DNA from: JAGQIB01 sp041393395
Lineage (GTDB): Bacteria; ARS69
Assembly: GCA_041393395.1 (NCBI GenBank)
Contig: JAWKKG010000003.1
Span: 1-64,000, forward strand
Reading direction: 5' to 3'
Length of the DNA stretch: 64,000 nt
Shown: piece after piece, positions 25,221 through 33,291 of the stretch
How positions within the stretch are numbered: the stretch's first letter is position 1
Layout of the letters: each line of letters starts with the position of its first letter
The notes under the pieces: generated by a model
Database searches by the model: none
Told to the model about the DNA's origin: nothing
Seen by the model: the letters and a program-made list of their open reading frames with translations, nothing else
Translations under genes and position numbers: made by a program

Positions 25221-27644
25221 ATGAGCGGCGGCGACGCCGAGCCTCTCGACGAGCTGCAGGGAGAAGAACGCGACACCGTCGAGAAGCTCCTCGAGAAGGA
25301 CTCCAAGACCGGACGGCAGCCGACCGGCGCCTGGGGCTGGATCGTGGCCGCCCTGTGCGGCGCGATGGTGCTGTTCTACCTCTACACGGCGGGACTCGCG
25401 TCCCTCGCGACGCAGTACCACCGTGGCGTCTACGTCCTCATCACGTACGTTCTCGTGTTCCTGCTCTATCCGGCGGGCCGGCGGGGATCGCGGATCCCCC
25501 TGGCCCTCCTTCTCGGCGCGACGATCTCGTGCGTCGTGTCCGCCCGCTTCTTCCACGCCGACGTCGCGGAGTTTCACGCCTCGCTGATGGCCGCCGGGGC
25601 TTCGTGGGGCGCCGGTGATCGTGGCGCGATCCTCGCGCTCTGGCCGCTCGCGGCCGGCACCGCGGCGATCGCGGCCGCCGTCCTCGCGGTGGACGGCTGG
25701 ATGGAACGTCGCTCACCGCGGAACCCCGTGCTCTCGGACGTGCTCCTCGCCGTCGCCGCCGGCGCGACCGTGCTGTACTGGATCCGTGAGTTCGAGAACC
25801 TGAACTACCGCGCGGGCGCCGAGACCGAGCTCGACGCCCTGGTTTCGGTGCTCGGAATCGTTCTCTCCGTGGAAGTCTGCCGGCGCGTCCTCGGGTGGTC
25901 GATGACCCTCATCGGTCTCGCGATGCTGGCCTACGCGTACTTCGGACCGCACTTCCCGGAGATCATCGCGCACCGCGGCTTCGGCATCGAGCGCCTGTGC
26001 ACCGCCCTGTTCATCACCACGAACGGCGTGTTCGGCGTGATGGCGAACGTCCTCGCGACGTACGTGATCCTGTTCATCTTCTTCGGGGCGTTCCTGCAGA
26101 AGTCCGGCGCGGGGCGCTTCTTCATCGACCTGCCCATGGCGCTCGCCGGCAAGTCCACCGGCGGTCCGGCCAAGGTCGCCGTGATCGCCTCCGCGCTGTT
26201 CGGCTCCGTCTCGGGAAGCGCCATCGCGAACACGGTCTCCACCGGCGCGTTCACGATCCCCCTGATGAAGCGCGCCGGATTCCGCGCTCACGTGGCCGGC
26301 GCGATCGAGCCGGCCGCCTCCATCGGCGGGATGTTCATGCCGCCGATCATGGGCGCCGGGGGCTTCCTGATGGCGGAGCTCACCGAGACGCCCTACGCGC
26401 ACATCATGCTGATCGCGATCGTGCCGGCGCTCCTGTACTTCTTCTCCGTGTTCTGCATGATCCACTTCGAGGCCAAGAAGCACCAGATCGCCGGCATGCA
26501 GGACAGCGACCTGCCGCACTGGACCGTGGTCCTGCGACGCGAGTGGTACTTCTCGCTCCCGCTGATCGTGATCACGGCCCTGATGATCCAGGGCAAGTCG
26601 CCGGGGTTCGCGGCCTTCTGGGCCACGCTCTCGTGCGTGGCGGTGAGCTGGGTGCGCAAGGACACCCGCATGGGGCCGCGCGCGATCTGGGACGCGATCC
26701 AGACCGGCGCCCGCAACACGCTGATCATCGGCGCCACCCTCGGCGTGATCGGCATCATCGTGGGCACGATCTCCCTCACCGGCATCGGCCTCAAGTTCTC
26801 GGACATCATCATCTCGATGGCGAACGGCCACCTGCTGCTCGCGATCCTGCTGATCGGGATCGCGTCACTCGTCCTCGGGATGGGCGTTCCCGTGACGGCC
26901 GCGTATCTCATCACCGCGGTGCTCGCCGTACCGCCGCTCGCGGAGATGGGCGTGGTGCTGATCGCGGCCCACATGATCGTGTACTGGTTCAGCCAGGACT
27001 CGAACATCACGCCGCCGGTCTGCGTGGCCGCCTACGCGGGAGCCGCGATCGCCGGCTCCGATCCCTGGAAGACCGGCTGGACGTCCTTCAAGTTCGCGAA
27101 GCTGCTGTACGTGATGCCGCTGCTGTTCGCCTACACGCCGCAGATCCTGTTCGAGGGCAAGCCGCTCGTGGCGCCCGCCATGCAGGACGAGATCATGGGC
27201 GCGATGGTCACCGAGCTCTCGATCCGCCCCGGCGACGAGGTCCGCAAGGGCCAGACCGTGATGACGGTCCTCGACGGCGAAGACGTTCGCGAGATACCGG
27301 CGAACCGCGACGGCACGGTGAGCGAGGTCATCGCGACCGCCGGGTCGTTCATCGAGGGCGGATCCGTGATCGCCGAGACGAAGCCGCGACTTCACAAGGT
27401 CATCAGCTCGATCTGGTCCGCGATCCTGGGAACGATGGCGTTCTCGGCGCTCACGATGGGCTACTTCATCCGCAAGACGAGCTTGCTCGAGTGGATCGTG
27501 CTCGCGGCGGCCACGTTGCTGCTCTACTGGCCCACCCTGATCACGGACTTCGTGGGACTCGCCCTGGTGACGCTCGTCTGGCTGAGCCAGCGGGTTCGCA
27601 ACCGCCGCGACGAACAGGCCGGAGTCCGGCCCGCCGCCGCGTAG
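25221..27644 (+). CDS. TRAP transporter fused permease (4TM/12TM) with biotinyl-like domain
   Basis: This protein of about 807 residues is a fused DctQ-DctM TRAP permease that uses an ion gradient to import the substrate delivered by the TAXI protein. The N-terminal small-subunit part covers about the first 220 residues, and the large 12TM part follows (LIFFFGAFLQKSGAG-like region near 290, SGSAIANTVSTGAFTIPLMKRAGF near 335, GMGVPVTAAYLITAVL near 555, FSQDSNITPPVCVAAYAGA near 593). Between about residues 650 and 720 lies a soluble insert with a biotinyl/lipoyl-like hammerhead (IRPGDEVRKGQTVMTVLDGEDV, then GTVSEVIATAGSFIEGGSV) lacking the modifiable lysine motif, before two last membrane segments. 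ATG 25221 was chosen; a GTG lies one codon upstream. Confidence 0.9.
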   Translation: MSGGDAEPLDELQGEERDTVEKLLEKDSKTGRQPTGAWGWIVAALCGAMVLFYLYTAGLASLATQYHRGVYVLITYVLVFLLYPAGRRGSRIPLALLLGATISCVVSARFFHADVAEFHASLMAAGASWGAGDRGAILALWPLAAGTAAIAAAVLAVDGWMERRSPRNPVLSDVLLAVAAGATVLYWIREFENLNYRAGAETELDALVSVLGIVLSVEVCRRVLGWSMTLIGLAMLAYAYFGPHFPEIIAHRGFGIERLCTALFITTNGVFGVMANVLATYVILFIFFGAFLQKSGAGRFFIDLPMALAGKSTGGPAKVAVIASALFGSVSGSAIANTVSTGAFTIPLMKRAGFRAHVAGAIEPAASIGGMFMPPIMGAGGFLMAELTETPYAHIMLIAIVPALLYFFSVFCMIHFEAKKHQIAGMQDSDLPHWTVVLRREWYFSLPLIVITALMIQGKSPGFAAFWATLSCVAVSWVRKDTRMGPRAIWDAIQTGARNTLIIGATLGVIGIIVGTISLTGIGLKFSDIIISMANGHLLLAILLIGIASLVLGMGVPVTAAYLITAVLAVPPLAEMGVVLIAAHMIVYWFSQDSNITPPVCVAAYAGAAIAGSDPWKTGWTSFKFAKLLYVMPLLFAYTPQILFEGKPLVAPAMQDEIMGAMVTELSIRPGDEVRKGQTVMTVLDGEDVREIPANRDGTVSEVIATAGSFIEGGSVIAETKPRLHKVISSIWSAILGTMAFSALTMGYFIRKTSLLEWIVLAAATLLLYWPTLITDFVGLALVTLVWLSQRVRNRRDEQAGVRPAAA

Positions 27645-27659
27645 CGCAGGAGGTTCGGA

Positions 27660-28172
27660 ATGCTGCCGGACATCAAGACGATCCTCTACTGCACCACCCT
27701 CGGTCCGAACACGGGATACGTGTTCCGGTACGCGTGGTCCATCGCGAACCGATTCGACGCGAAGATCGTGGTGCTGCACGTCGTGGAGACGTTGACCTCG
27801 CGGCAGAGGTCCTTCGTGGAGGGCTATTCCGGCCTCGGCAGCGTTTCCGATGTCATCGACCGCGCCGAGAAGGAAGCGGTCGAGCGCATCCCGGTCCGCA
27901 TCGAGGAGTTCTGCCGGCGGGAGATCGGCAAGGGCGAGTGGCGCAAGGTCGTCTGCAAGATCATCGTGGCGGACGGCAAGCCCGCCGCCCGGATCCTCGA
28001 GCAGATCGGTCAGACCGGCGCGGACCTCGTGGTCATCGGCGCCGCCGATGAGTCGACGGTCCTGGAGAACCTGATCGGGAGCACGGCCCGGACACTCGTG
28101 AAGAAGAGTCCGGTGCCGGTCCTGACGGTACAGATTCCGGAGGGAAGACAGTCACTGACACTGGACATCTGA
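27660..28172 (+). CDS. Universal stress protein (UspA family)
   Basis: This 170-residue UspA-fold protein begins with IKTILYCTTLGPNTGYVFRYAWSIANRF and continues with KIVVLHVVETL. It ends with the nucleotide-binding signature DLVVIGAADESTVLENLIGSTARTLV (about 127-152) and KSPVPVLTV. A universal stress protein in a TRAP operon recalls TeaD, the ATP-binding regulator of the ectoine TRAP transporter TeaABC, so a regulatory role for uptake is plausible. AGGAGG precedes the ATG at six bases; the gene is 15 bp after the permease stop. Confidence 0.88.
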   Translation: MLPDIKTILYCTTLGPNTGYVFRYAWSIANRFDAKIVVLHVVETLTSRQRSFVEGYSGLGSVSDVIDRAEKEAVERIPVRIEEFCRREIGKGEWRKVVCKIIVADGKPAARILEQIGQTGADLVVIGAADESTVLENLIGSTARTLVKKSPVPVLTVQIPEGRQSLTLDI

Positions 28173-28265
28173 CGGCGAGGAAGGGGGGTCCTGCTCCGCA
28201 AGGGATGGGTGCGTGGTGACGGAAATGAAACGAGTTGGCTGGTTGAGATAACGAGGAGGAAGGGA

Positions 28266-29489
28266 ATGTCGCAGATCCGTGCGTGCCTCGCGATGAGCGC
28301 GTTGGCCGCCCTTCTGATTTCGGCCCCGGCGTTCGGCGGAGCCAAAGTCACGATCGACGACGAATCGAAGATCGACATCGGATTCCGGGTGCAGGCGCTG
28401 ACCATCGTGACCGATGAGCTCGACGAGAACGGGGATGCCACGAAGACGGCCGACTGGAAAGTGCGTCGCGGCCGCCTGCGCATCACGGGAATGATCACTC
28501 CCGACGTGACGGCCTTCATCCAGACCGACGTCGGCGGCGCGGCGAACGGAGCCGGCCAGAGCGCTCGCGTGATCGATGCCTACGTCCAGATGAAGGCGGA
28601 CGATTGGGCTCAGATCTACATGGGTCTGAACATGCCGCCGTCCAATCGCCAGAACGTGACGTCCTCCGGGACGCCGATGACGATGGACCGGCCCGGAATC
28701 GCCTACAAGTCGCTCTCGTGGGGCGGCCGGATGCTCCGGACGTTCTCGAACAACACGATCACCGGAACGTCGTCGGGTCTCGCGTCGGACGTTGCGGTGC
28801 GTGACCTCGGAGTGACCCTGTTCGGCGCCGGCAAGGTCGGAGAGAAGGCGAGCCTGAAGTACTACCTGGGCGTGTACGACGGCGTGAACCAGTCCGGTGT
28901 GGCCGCGGATACGACGGCGACCCTCACGAACCGGAAAGATACCCCGCACGTCTCGGCCCGCGTGCAGCTGAACTTCTTCGACGCCGAGTCCGCCTACTAC
29001 AACTCGGCGACCTACCTCGGCAAGAAGAAGACGGTGGGAATCGGCGCCAGCGTCGATCAGCAGTCCGACGTCTCGATCGGCGGCCCGTTTGCCAATCCGA
29101 CGTACGTGGACTACTTGTACTACACCGTCGACTTCTTCGCGGATCTCCCGCTGGAGTCGGGCGGCGCGCTGACGGCCGAGGGCGGCTGGATGATGCTGGA
29201 CTTCGACGACGCGGCCGGCTTCACCGGCGCTCAGGGGTCGGGCTTCTACGGCCAGGCCGGCTACTTCGTCAACAACTGGCAGCCGTGGGCCGCGTTCGAG
29301 ATGTGGTCCAGCGACGCCACGAACGACGTCGGCAACGTGAACCAGTTCCGCGTGGGCGTGACCCGCTATCTCAAGGGCCACAACGCGAACATCAAGCTCG
29401 GCTTCGAGCAGACGTCTTCGGACACGCCGATTCTCGGCACCGAGGACTCGGTCAACGCGATCGTGCTCGGGATGTTCACGACCTACTAG
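28266..29489 (+). CDS. Outer-membrane porin
   Basis: This 407-residue protein has a signal peptide (MSALAALLISAPAFG, ending near residue 22), a first strand typical of porins (IDIGFRVQALTIVTDELDENGD), alternating amphipathic beta strands throughout, and a C-terminal strand with terminal aromatic (AIVLGMFTTY). It resembles phosphate-selective porin O/P-like proteins. As last gene of the TRAP operon it may let the substrate across the outer membrane, which is an inference from position. The ATG at 28266 has GAGGAAGGGA upstream; the longer open frame adds no signal-like sequence. Confidence 0.82.
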   Translation: MSQIRACLAMSALAALLISAPAFGGAKVTIDDESKIDIGFRVQALTIVTDELDENGDATKTADWKVRRGRLRITGMITPDVTAFIQTDVGGAANGAGQSARVIDAYVQMKADDWAQIYMGLNMPPSNRQNVTSSGTPMTMDRPGIAYKSLSWGGRMLRTFSNNTITGTSSGLASDVAVRDLGVTLFGAGKVGEKASLKYYLGVYDGVNQSGVAADTTATLTNRKDTPHVSARVQLNFFDAESAYYNSATYLGKKKTVGIGASVDQQSDVSIGGPFANPTYVDYLYYTVDFFADLPLESGGALTAEGGWMMLDFDDAAGFTGAQGSGFYGQAGYFVNNWQPWAAFEMWSSDATNDVGNVNQFRVGVTRYLKGHNANIKLGFEQTSSDTPILGTEDSVNAIVLGMFTTY

Positions 29490-29512
29490 ATCTTCTCGAC
29501 CCGGTTCCAAAG

Positions 29513-29546
29513 GAAGGCCCGCGCGGTGTTCGTCGCGCGGGCCTTC
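29513..29546. terminator. Strong hairpin terminator of the TRAP operon
   Basis: A perfect 13-bp stem (GAAGGCCCGCGCG, 29513-29525, pairing with 29534-29546) with an 8-base loop, followed by TGTTTCCTT, lies 24 bp after the porin stop. It is the clearest intrinsic terminator in the window and ends the plus-strand TRAP operon. Confidence 0.85.
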
Positions 29547-29607
29547 TGTTTCCTTCGGCCCGTCGGCGAGGACGGGCGCGGTGGCCGGTCCGGTGCTCGA
29601 CGTCGGA

Positions 29608-30117
29608 TCACTCCGTCGTCGGGTCGGAGCACGGGATTCGCACGAACGGAAACTCCACCGACCGGAGACCGTCGTTCACCACGCCTTCGATCCGAACGCG
29701 CATCGACCCGGGCGAGAGACTCCGGTACGTGATCGTCTGCGGGAAGTCGTGGACCGGATTCCCGAACGTGGCGAAGTCGGCGCCGATCTTCTCGAGGGCG
29801 AACACCGTCTCCTCCTGGCCGGACGGATAGGCGATGAACACGAAGCGGCCCTCGTCGTCCGTGCGCAGCTGCATGAACTCGTGCACGCGGGTCTCGCCGC
29901 CCCGCACCGTGCGGCTCACGCCCAGCATGGTCCCGCCGGCCGGGGCGAGCCATTGCTCGATGGAGCCCGGCTCGCCGCGCTCGGGCGCCCAGCAACCCGT
30001 CAGCCATGCGAGGGAATCCAGCGGATCCGGTCCGACCGCCGTCGTGTCGACGTCGACGGTTGCCGCCGGATTGGCGGTCGTGACGAGGGTCACGAGACCG
30101 AGGATCATCGAGATCAC
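29608..30117 (-). CDS. Exported DUF6265-like protein
   Basis: This 169-residue protein has a short hydrophobic signal (MILGLVTLVTTANPAAT) and a domain of DUF6265 type: LDSLAWLTGCWAPERGEPGSIEQWLAPAGGTMLGVSRTVRGG, FMQLRTDDEGRFVFIAYPSGQ, then FGNPVHDFPQTITYR. The family is a small lipocalin-like beta-barrel of unknown role. The GTG at 30115-30117 has GGGAGG six bases upstream; the longer frame crosses the divergent promoter region. It is transcribed away from the AraC-type gene. Confidence 0.8.
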   Translation of the reverse strand: MISMILGLVTLVTTANPAATVDVDTTAVGPDPLDSLAWLTGCWAPERGEPGSIEQWLAPAGGTMLGVSRTVRGGETRVHEFMQLRTDDEGRFVFIAYPSGQEETVFALEKIGADFATFGNPVHDFPQTITYRSLSPGSMRVRIEGVVNDGLRSVEFPFVRIPCSDPTTE

Positions 30118-30280
30118 GAGCGTCCTCCCGGGTGTCGGCGTCGCCGGGCTCGATCGCCCGTCGAGCCGTCCTTGCTCGACCGCGAGAATGATTCGGAATC
30201 CGCGGTCACCACAAGGACGATCAAGCGCGCAAGGAGCGGATTGTCTACGTTCGTTCCGCACGCATGAGCCGAGGGAAGCC

Positions 30281-31111
30281 ATGAATCCGATCCAGAAGGC
30301 CCTCTGGTACGTCGAGAGTCACTTCCGCGAGGAGATCCGACTCGAAGACGCGGCAAGAGTCGCCGGAGTGTCGACGTTCCATCTGACCCGGGCGTTCGCC
30401 ACCGGGTACGGCATCTCGCTGATCCGCTACGTGCGGCGGCGACGCCTCGCCGAGGCGGCCAGGCGACTCGCCGCCGGGGGTGACGACATTCTCGCGATCG
30501 CCCTCGATCACGGCTACGGCTCTCACGAGGCCTTCTCGCGTGCATTTCGAGACGAGTTCGACACCACCCCCGAGAGCGTCCGCTCACGCGGGACCGTCGA
30601 GCATCTTCCGCTGACGGAGGCCCTGACCATGAACGCTCATCCCTCGCCGAAGCTCGGCTCCCCCCGGATCGTGCACCAGGAACCCCGCAGGCTCGCGGGG
30701 CTCGTCGGACGATTCGAGAGCAAGACCGGCGCCGGCATCCCGGATCACTGGCAGCGCTTCAACGCGCATCTCGGTCGCGTACCCGGCCAGCGCGACGCGA
30801 CCGCCTACGGCGTGTGCTTCAACTTCGAGGAGGACGGTCGGTTCGACTATCTGGCGGGGGTCGAGGTGCGCGGGGACCACGAGCTGCCGGACGGACTGGT
30901 GCGCCTCGATCTGCCGGCTCAGAAGTACGCCGTGTTCTCCCACGCCGGGCACATCTCGGAGATCCGATCGGTGATCGCCGCGATCTGGGCGCACGGACTC
31001 TCCGACGCGAGCCTCGAGCCCTCGGCCGACCCGGCCCTGGAACGCTACGGCCCGGAGTTCGATGGCCGCACCGGGAACGGCGGCTTCGAGATCTGGGTCG
31101 CGATCCGGTAG
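30281..31111 (+). CDS. AraC regulator with GyrI-like effector domain
   Basis: This 276-residue protein has an N-terminal AraC DNA-binding domain (residues 5-105; DAARVAGVSTFHLTRAFATGYG, then ILAIALDHGYGSHEAFSRAFRDEF) and a C-terminal GyrI-like small-molecule-binding domain (about 125-276; PRRLAGLVGRFESKTGAGIPDHWQRF, YGVCFNFEEDGRFDYLAGVEV, QKYAVFSHAGHISEI). This Rob/SoxS-MarA-plus-GyrI architecture is known from multidrug-responsive activators. The ATG at 30281 has GAGGGA upstream. The divergent DUF6265 gene is a candidate target. Confidence 0.9.
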   Translation: MNPIQKALWYVESHFREEIRLEDAARVAGVSTFHLTRAFATGYGISLIRYVRRRRLAEAARRLAAGGDDILAIALDHGYGSHEAFSRAFRDEFDTTPESVRSRGTVEHLPLTEALTMNAHPSPKLGSPRIVHQEPRRLAGLVGRFESKTGAGIPDHWQRFNAHLGRVPGQRDATAYGVCFNFEEDGRFDYLAGVEVRGDHELPDGLVRLDLPAQKYAVFSHAGHISEIRSVIAAIWAHGLSDASLEPSADPALERYGPEFDGRTGNGGFEIWVAIR

Positions 31112-31131
31112 CGGGGTTCCGCGGCTACCGG
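31105..31131. terminator. Convergent terminator overlapping two stop codons
   Basis: An inverted repeat, CCGGTAGC (31105-31112) with GCTACCGG (31124-31131), has an 11-base loop. It covers the stop of the AraC-GyrI gene and the 3' end of the convergent GNAT gene, which face each other with 13 bp between stops. No T run is present. Confidence 0.5.
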
Positions 31132-31595
31132 TCCCGCGGACCGAGCGATCGCGTGAAGAACACGCTGTTCGGATCCTCGACGTACCCCTCGAAGGGGCCG
31201 CACCGCTCGAACCCGAAGCGCGTGTACAGGCATCGTGCGGGTTCGAACGCCGCCTGCGATCCCGTCTCCAGGCTCACGCGCTCGTAGCCCCGACGTTCCG
31301 CCTCGCGCAGCAGGTGCGTAAGCACGACACGGGCCACGCCCCGTCGCCGGTGCGCGTTCGCCGTTCGCATCGACTTGATCTCCCCGTGGCGGGAGTCGAG
31401 CTCCTTGAGCGCCCCGCAGCCAAGGAGCTCGCCCCCGGACCACACGGTGTAGAAGGAGATCTCGGGTCGGCGCAGCGCTTCGAGATCGAGGGCATGAACG
31501 CTCTCGGGCGGAGAGATCGAGCGCATGTTCTTGAGATGCTCTTCCAGCAGCGCGCGGATCTCCGGTCCGCGAAGATCGTCGAGGCGGATGTCCAC
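31125..31595 (-). CDS. GNAT family N-acetyltransferase (YsnE-like)
   Basis: This 156-residue GNAT protein has the layout of the PhnO/YsnE group: EIRALLEEHLKNMRSISPPESVHALDLEALR (residues 12-42), ISFYTVWSGGELLGCGALKEL, IKSMRTANAHRRRGVARVVLTHLL with the acetyl-CoA loop RRRGVA (about 83-88), YERVSLETGSQ and LYTRFGFERCGPF. The substrate is unknown. It begins at a GTG (31593-31595), one base after the stop of the small Cys-rich gene, so the two are cotranscribed. Confidence 0.86.
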   Translation of the reverse strand: MDIRLDDLRGPEIRALLEEHLKNMRSISPPESVHALDLEALRRPEISFYTVWSGGELLGCGALKELDSRHGEIKSMRTANAHRRRGVARVVLTHLLREAERRGYERVSLETGSQAAFEPARCLYTRFGFERCGPFEGYVEDPNSVFFTRSLGPRDR

Positions 31596-31596
31596 G

Positions 31597-31791
31597 TCAG
31601 TCGTGGTGGTCGGCCGGCTTGAGGTTCTCGGCGCCGGCGAGCTTTCCGACCAGACGCGCCGGATCGTGGATCAGAATCGGCAGATGCTGGGGACAGATCC
31701 GGATCGCGCCGCCCCGGTACTCGAGCGTGAGGAGCGGCGTCTCTTCGTCGCCGCGTCCACAGGCGAGACACGTCTTGGGATCGTTCGACAT
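31597..31791 (-). CDS. Small Cys/His zinc-ribbon-like protein
   Basis: This 64-residue protein contains CLACGRGDEETPLLTLEY near the N-terminus and ICPQH about 25 residues later, a C-x2-C plus C-x2-H pattern that could bind one zinc ion. The rest is short and helical. I do not recognise the family. The ATG at 31789-31791 has AGGAG seven bases upstream. It is immediately followed by the GNAT gene. Confidence 0.65.
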   Translation of the reverse strand: MSNDPKTCLACGRGDEETPLLTLEYRGGAIRICPQHLPILIHDPARLVGKLAGAENLKPADHHD

Positions 31792-31859
31792 CTCACTCTC
31801 CTGGATGATCGGGAGCGATACGAAGGAGCATCGGGACGGCACGGTGCCAATGGCCACCG

Positions 31860-32336
31860 TCACGCCGTGGCGGCCAGCGCCTCGAGAACCTCCTCGCCGC
31901 GCAGGGACCTTGCCTGCGCGAATCCCCCCACGAGCCGTCCGGCTTCCGGTGCGATGAGGAACAGGGAGAAGTCCCCGAACCCGAACATCGGCTCCGTGTC
32001 CGGAAAGCGCGCGAGGTAGGCCCGCCTCGCGGCCGCGTGATCCGGATCCGATTCCCCGCAACGTCGCGCCGTGCCCCGGATCGTGCAACGAGCCGCCGCT
32101 TGCGGCGAGACGGCGGGGTTCGGCCACTGGATCACGAGCAGGCTCACCGCCGGGTTCTCGAGCATGTCCTTCGTGTGCGCGGCGAGACCGCTCACGTGGA
32201 TCGCGAATCCGCGGCCCGGTACGGTCGCGAACGGCGTCATGGAAACGTAAGGCGCGCCGCCGTGCAACGTGCCGAGTGCCGCGATCGGTTGCGCCGCCAG
32301 CAGGCCCCGCAGGGCCTCGACGTGACCAGAGCTCAT
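31860..32336 (-). CDS. Pyridoxamine 5'-phosphate oxidase-like flavin-binding protein
   Basis: This 158-residue protein has the split-barrel flavin fold of the PNPOx-like/HugZ group: EALRGLLAAQPIAALGTLHGGAPYVSMTPFATVP (about residues 7-40), FAIHVSGLAAHTKDMLENPAVSLLVIQ (about 45-72), and the C-terminal YLARFPDTEPMFGFGDFSLFLIAPEAGRLVGGFAQA (about 110-145), which is characteristic of HugZ-like proteins. It probably binds FMN or haem; the substrate is unknown. The ATG at 32334-32336 follows GGAGGA. It is divergent from the methyltransferase at 32491. Confidence 0.86.
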   Translation of the reverse strand: MSSGHVEALRGLLAAQPIAALGTLHGGAPYVSMTPFATVPGRGFAIHVSGLAAHTKDMLENPAVSLLVIQWPNPAVSPQAAARCTIRGTARRCGESDPDHAAARRAYLARFPDTEPMFGFGDFSLFLIAPEAGRLVGGFAQARSLRGEEVLEALAATA

Positions 32337-32490
32337 GAGTGCTTCCTCCGCAGCGGCCGCTCCCGCGGCCAATATGTCACCCCCGAGAGGCGGAGGCCAG
32401 TCGCCCGAGCGATCCCTCGGCGGGTCCTGTCTCTTCCTCCGCGCCGAATCCGAACGACCGGGAGAGAACCCGAACCCGGAGGGCAACGAC

Positions 32491-33291
32491 ATGGAGACCA
32501 AGTTCGCGGCGGAGGACGTCGCGCGGTTCGAGAACGAGACCTGGTCGCGCTGCGCGGCCACCTACGACGACGGATTCGGCGCGCTCGTGTCCGAGGCCGT
32601 CGACCCGACGCTCGATGCGGCGGGAGTCACCGAGGGGAAGTCCGTCCTGGACGTCGGCACGGGCACGGGATCGGTGGCCGCCGCGGCGATGGCGCGGGGC
32701 GCGCGGGCGACGGGGATCGACTTCTCGCGAACGATGCTGGAGGCGGCAAGGACGCGCGTCCCCGGAGCGACGTTCCGGGAGGCTCCCGCCGAGGCACTTC
32801 CGTTCGACGACGAGGAGTTCGACTCCGTCGTCGGCAGCTTCGTCCTCCACCACTCCGCGGAACCCAAGCGGATCCTCGGCGAGTCGTGTCGCGTGCTGCG
32901 ACCGGGAGGCCGGGCCGCGTTCACCGTGTGGGCTGCGCCGGAGCGGCTCGAGGCGTTCGGTCTGTTCTTCGCGGCGGTCGGCGAACACGCCGGCGCGGCG
33001 GAGCTTCCGCACGGTCCTCTGTTCGGAGTGAGCGATCACGACGTCTTCCACCGGCTCGCCGCCGACGCCGGGTTCTCGGCGACCCGGATCACGGACCTCC
33101 CCCTCGCCTGGCGGACCGGCTCGATCGATCCCTACTGGCGGGCGTTCCACGCGTGGGCCGGCCTCGACGCGATGCCCGCGCAGACTCGCGACGCGATCGA
33201 GACGACGGTACGCAAGAACGCGAACGCCTACCGGGCGGGCGAGGGTTTCGTGATTCCGAATCCCGCGATCCTGATCTCGATGCGACGGTAG
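32491..33291 (+). CDS. Class I SAM-dependent methyltransferase
   Basis: This 266-residue methyltransferase shows FENETWSRCAATYDDGFGALVSEAVDP (residues 12-38), motif I VLDVGTGTGSVAAAAMARGARATGIDFSRTMLEAAR (about 53-88), PFDDEEFDSVVGSFVLHHSAEP (about 105-126) and LRPGGRAAFTVW. It is similar in type to the others in the window but not a tandem copy. Substrate unknown. GGAGG lies nine bases before the ATG at 32491. It ends next to the convergent arylamine acetyltransferase gene with no spacer. Confidence 0.86.
   Translation: METKFAAEDVARFENETWSRCAATYDDGFGALVSEAVDPTLDAAGVTEGKSVLDVGTGTGSVAAAAMARGARATGIDFSRTMLEAARTRVPGATFREAPAEALPFDDEEFDSVVGSFVLHHSAEPKRILGESCRVLRPGGRAAFTVWAAPERLEAFGLFFAAVGEHAGAAELPHGPLFGVSDHDVFHRLAADAGFSATRITDLPLAWRTGSIDPYWRAFHAWAGLDAMPAQTRDAIETTVRKNANAYRAGEGFVIPNPAILISMRR

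Noticed and set aside
27180..27380. A biotinylated carrier domain in the TRAP permease
   Set aside because: The Met-Lys-Met-type modification motif is absent, so biotin attachment is not expected.
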